Assembly: GCF_030160395.1 (NCBI RefSeq)
Contig: NZ_BSOG01000007.1
Span: forward strand, 168,973-232,972
Length of the DNA stretch: 64,000 nucleotides
From: Chitinimonas prasina
GTDB lineage: Bacteria; Pseudomonadota; Gammaproteobacteria; Burkholderiales; Chitinimonadaceae
Direction of reading: 5' to 3'
Shown here in pieces: positions 61,673 through 64,000 of the stretch. The position numbers were made by a program, and so were the translations under genes. Positions within the stretch are counted from its first letter, which is position 1, and the number at the start of each line of letters is the position of its first letter. The notes under the pieces were generated by a model. The model made no database searches and was not told the origin of the DNA. It saw nothing but the letters and a program-made list of their open reading frames with translations.

Positions 61673-62856
61673 GCATGCTCGCTGCGGGGTGTGCTGTCAT
61701 CGGGTATGGAGTCGTCCTCCTCCAGTGCTTCGGTGACGGGAGCCAGGTCCTTGTCGTCTGTTTCGATACCGTGGCAGCCACAGTCTTCCGCACCGTAGAC
61801 GCGGCTCTTCCACCAGCGTTTGCAGACGTTGCCGGCGGCCAGCGTGTGGATTTCTTGCAGATTGCGCTTGAGCGGATGGCAGGCACGCCAGACGACTTCG
61901 AGCACCATGGCATCGGTATCGAAGATCAGGGTGTCGACGACGGTGTGGAGCGGGATGGGCCGACGCTCGCGCGTCAGTGCGACCATGGGCAGGCGTAGAC
62001 GTGGCAAGGTAATGACCTTGAGGCCGCCACCAAGCGTCAGGTTGAGCAGTGCTATCTGCTCACCACCGGTTGGATAAGGCATTTGCTGGTCCGGTGGCGC
62101 GCTCTGATAGAAGCGCTCGTCGAAATCCTTGGGCAGGAGAGGGAAGACCTCCTCCTGCCACCGTTGATCATAGGTGCCGGCGTAGCGTAGCCGGGGGGGG
62201 CAGTTGCGGGCAATCGGGCCTAGCGACACAGCCTTGTAACGTCCGTCGGGCGCACTGATCTCCTCGTCCATGGCTTCGAGGTTGGGTGCGTAGGTGTCAG
62301 CCAAGAGACCTTGGAATGCGCCTTTGGCATAACCGCGGCCGACGAGATTGTCGGGGTAGCTTAGGTAATCGTCCGGGGAGGAGGAGCCAATTTGCTCAGG
62401 TGTATACATGCCACCGAAAGCATTACCGTAAGTGATTGGGAGTTGAACGAACGGCTCCGGTGAGCCCGGTGTCCAGTAGCTGCCTAGCTTGCGTTGCCAG
62501 GGGCGGTTGCCGACGACGCGTAATACCTTGTGGATAGGACCGATGCGTAGACCGGCTTCAAGTATCTTGACAGGCTTGCCTTCGGGTGAGTGGGCAGCAC
62601 CTTTGAACAGTACATCGCAAGCGGCTTTGCGAAAGGTGTAGTCAGATTCGAACAAAGGGGCACTCAGACCGGGCTCTCCTTCGTGCACGTCACTCATGCG
62701 CAGTGGGCGTTGTTTGGCGGCGAGGGTCAGCTTTCCGTCGGCGTCGGGTTCGAGCTGCCAAGTGCTTTTGGCCACGGCTACGAGCCATGGGCGGCCGTCT
62801 TTATCGAGTACCTGGTCGACGCTCAGGGCGTAGCGGGTGCCGTTGATCAGGTCCAT
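61669..62856 (-). CDS. DUF2169-family T6SS adaptor
   Basis: 395 residues. Starts INGTRYALSVDQVLDKDGRPWLVAVAKSTWQL, followed by EGEPGLSAPLFESDYTFRKAACDVLFKGAAHSP, PITYGNAFGGMYTPEQ, and GPIARNCPPRLRYAGTYDQRWQEEVFPLLPKDFDERFYQSAPPDQQMPY, all typical DUF2169. Members work as chaperone/adaptors that help PAAR-type effectors load on VgrG. ATG 62856 is used; upstream in-frame sequence to 63051 overlaps the DUF6484 gene. It ends in a 4-nt overlap with the ketosynthase-like gene. Confidence 0.88.
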   Translation of the reverse strand: MDLINGTRYALSVDQVLDKDGRPWLVAVAKSTWQLEPDADGKLTLAAKQRPLRMSDVHEGEPGLSAPLFESDYTFRKAACDVLFKGAAHSPEGKPVKILEAGLRIGPIHKVLRVVGNRPWQRKLGSYWTPGSPEPFVQLPITYGNAFGGMYTPEQIGSSSPDDYLSYPDNLVGRGYAKGAFQGLLADTYAPNLEAMDEEISAPDGRYKAVSLGPIARNCPPRLRYAGTYDQRWQEEVFPLLPKDFDERFYQSAPPDQQMPYPTGGEQIALLNLTLGGGLKVITLPRLRLPMVALTRERRPIPLHTVVDTLIFDTDAMVLEVVWRACHPLKRNLQEIHTLAAGNVCKRWWKSRVYGAEDCGCHGIETDDKDLAPVTEALEEDDSIPDDSTPRSEHA

Positions 62857-62869
62857 ATCGGTTATCCCG

Positions 62870-63361
62870 TCAGTTGATCTGCACGGCAGCGCCCTTGATG
62901 CGCTGGGTGCCGGTGGAGTGATTCGAGATATAGTCACCGCGTAGCAGAATCTGGCCGTCTGCAGTAAGGGTGACGCTGGCGCGACCGCAGGCGAGGGTGA
63001 TGGATTCTTTGGCTTCAATGCTGACGTGTTGGCCATCGACGATGACATCATGCAGGGTCGTGGTCGCGGGCTCCGCTTTCCAGATTAAGCCAAGCACGAG
63101 TGCTTGGCTGTCGCCGTGCAGTGTGATTGCTGCCGTGCGACCGATATCTGCAGCTTGCAGTGGGACCAAGCTGGCTGCGGTGATAGGCTGAGCACCAGGG
63201 AGCGAGAGTGTGGCTTGGCTACCATCAAATGCGATCAGCGTGGCGAGCATGACGCTGCCTTGCGGTGGGGCGAGCGTAGCAGCTGGCCGTTGCAGTAGGG
63301 AGTCTAAGGGGGTACCCGATGTGGATTGGCCAGTGCACTGGGCGGTGTGGGGCACGGACAT
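62870..63361 (-). CDS. DUF6484-type T6SS accessory protein
   Basis: 163 residues. LATLIAFDGSQATLSLPGAQPITAASLVPLQAADIGRTAAITLHGDSQALVLGLIW is the DUF6484 pattern; the C-terminus (VDGQHVSIEAKESITLACGRASVTLTADGQILLRGDYISNHSTGTQRIKGAAVQIN) reads like a VgrG gp5 beta-helix tail. It lies between vgrG and the DUF2169 gene, 13 nt from the latter. AAGGAG precedes the ATG at 63361. Confidence 0.8.
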   Translation of the reverse strand: MSVPHTAQCTGQSTSGTPLDSLLQRPAATLAPPQGSVMLATLIAFDGSQATLSLPGAQPITAASLVPLQAADIGRTAAITLHGDSQALVLGLIWKAEPATTTLHDVIVDGQHVSIEAKESITLACGRASVTLTADGQILLRGDYISNHSTGTQRIKGAAVQIN

Positions 63362-63371
63362 GCCTGTCTCC

Positions 63372-64000
63372 TTAACCATTCTGCTTGATGTTCTTGCCAT
63401 GCATGACAATATCGGCCTTGGCTTCGACTTGTATTTCGGCACTGGCCATGACATTGATGTCCTTGCCATTGATTGTGATGGTACCGTCCCCTTTCATGGT
63501 CATGACGCTCTTGCCGACTTTAAGGGTGATGGTGTCTTCGTCCATATGGATCGAGCTTGCACCGGCAACGGTGAGATCGTATGCATCACCTACCGTAATC
63601 GCCTTGGTCAATCCCACCTGTTCCTTCTGCCAGGCCGCCACCACCGTATTCATGAACGCCCCCACATTCAGGCTGTAGGCCGCCCCCACGTTCGTCATCT
63701 TCGCCAGGCCCACGTTCTCCATCGACGCCAATGCCACCGTCTCGGTCTTGGCCTTGCCCACCGTGATGCTCAGGTTGTCGCCGATATCGTCGGTCTTGTT
63801 GCTGCCTATGCTGATCGTTTCGTTGTCGCCCACCGTCACGCTGCGGTTTTCACCGATGCTGATGGTCTCGTTCTTGCCCACATCCTCCGTGCGGTTGTCG
63901 CCTATCGAGATCTTCTCGTTGTGGTCCACCCGCTCGGTGCGGTCGTTGTGCACCGTGATGGTCTCGTTGTTGTCCACCGTCTCGGTACGGTCATGCTTCA
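63372..64000 (-). CDS. VgrG spike protein, C-terminal part (cut by window edge)
   Basis: Only the last 209 or so residues are visible; the frame stays open to the edge. The first part is made of gp5-type repeats (NETITVHNDRTERVDHNEKISIGDNRTEDVG...), each an 8-residue beta-helix turn. It is followed by VGLAKMTNVGAAYSLNVGAFMNTVVAAWQ and a closing IHMDEDTITLKVGKSVMTMKGDGTITINGKDINVMAS. This is the trimeric needle of the T6SS tip that carries the downstream PAAR-like effector. The stop is 11 nt before the DUF6484 gene, so all cargo genes are one operon read right to left. Confidence 0.9.
   Translation of the reverse strand, partial: KHDRTETVDNNETITVHNDRTERVDHNEKISIGDNRTEDVGKNETISIGENRSVTVGDNETISIGSNKTDDIGDNLSITVGKAKTETVALASMENVGLAKMTNVGAAYSLNVGAFMNTVVAAWQKEQVGLTKAITVGDAYDLTVAGASSIHMDEDTITLKVGKSVMTMKGDGTITINGKDINVMASAEIQVEAKADIVMHGKNIKQNG

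Noticed and set aside
63500..64000. Repeated sequence that could look like a CRISPR or tandem array
   Set aside because: The repeats are in frame and encode the 8-residue VgrG beta-helix turns.

Overview
The window is GC-rich, densely coding DNA typical of a betaproteobacterium, probably Neisseriales or a neighbouring group. The evidence is the gene content (glcB/aceA, grpE-dnaK-dnaJ, siaABCD, a gcdH/gcdG glutarate module, DppA-type binding proteins, a type VI secretion cassette). No rRNA, tRNA or CRISPR array is visible, so the placement is by gene content only.

Layout. 1-6 kb: the tail of a class III nucleotide cyclase, a secreted caspase-like protein, a membrane acyltransferase and a CHASE4-GGDEF-EAL protein. 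6-12.3 kb: a secreted CAP-domain protein and the two glyoxylate-shunt enzymes, malate synthase G and isocitrate lyase. 12.7-16.8 kb: grpE, dnaK and dnaJ, with good sigma-32 promoters before grpE and dnaK. 17-21.3 kb: an OmpA-like barrel, then an amidohydrolase-CIA30 fusion followed by a DesK/DesR-type two-component pair. 21.6-25.3 kb, minus strand: a complete siaABCD pathway (phosphatase, kinase, switch protein, diguanylate cyclase).

25.5-31.2 kb is a catabolic module: gamma-glutamylpolyamine synthetase-like enzyme, glutarate CoA-transferase and glutaryl-CoA dehydrogenase on the minus strand, divergent from a DMT permease and an IclR regulator, with a perfect 19-bp palindrome between them. 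Together they fit lysine/cadaverine/glutarate breakdown. 31.3-41 kb holds a glutathione peroxidase, a 2OG-Fe(II) oxygenase, a subtilase, an AMACR-like CoA enzyme, a MocR-controlled PaiB/PNPOx/GNAT cluster, a membrane protein and an AraC regulator. 41.2-43.6 kb is a small module with visibly lower GC (class C beta-lactamase-like hydrolase and divergent MarR) between two copies of an intergenic repeat. 43.7-53.9 kb holds three small solute-binding proteins, SelO, YbaK, a KAS III-like enzyme, two DppA paralogues and a VOC protein.

54-64 kb, minus strand, is a T6SS VgrG cargo cassette: VgrG tail, DUF6484, DUF2169, a degenerate ketosynthase-like protein, a PAAR-like (DUF4150) effector with a GHH-type C-terminus, a propeller-like partner protein and a TIGR02270 HEAT-repeat protein. 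Next come the remains of a second effector, whose middle is replaced by an IS903-group element, and a second, intact propeller-like paralogue. This decayed duplicate module and a covarying intergenic repeat family are the most novel observations.
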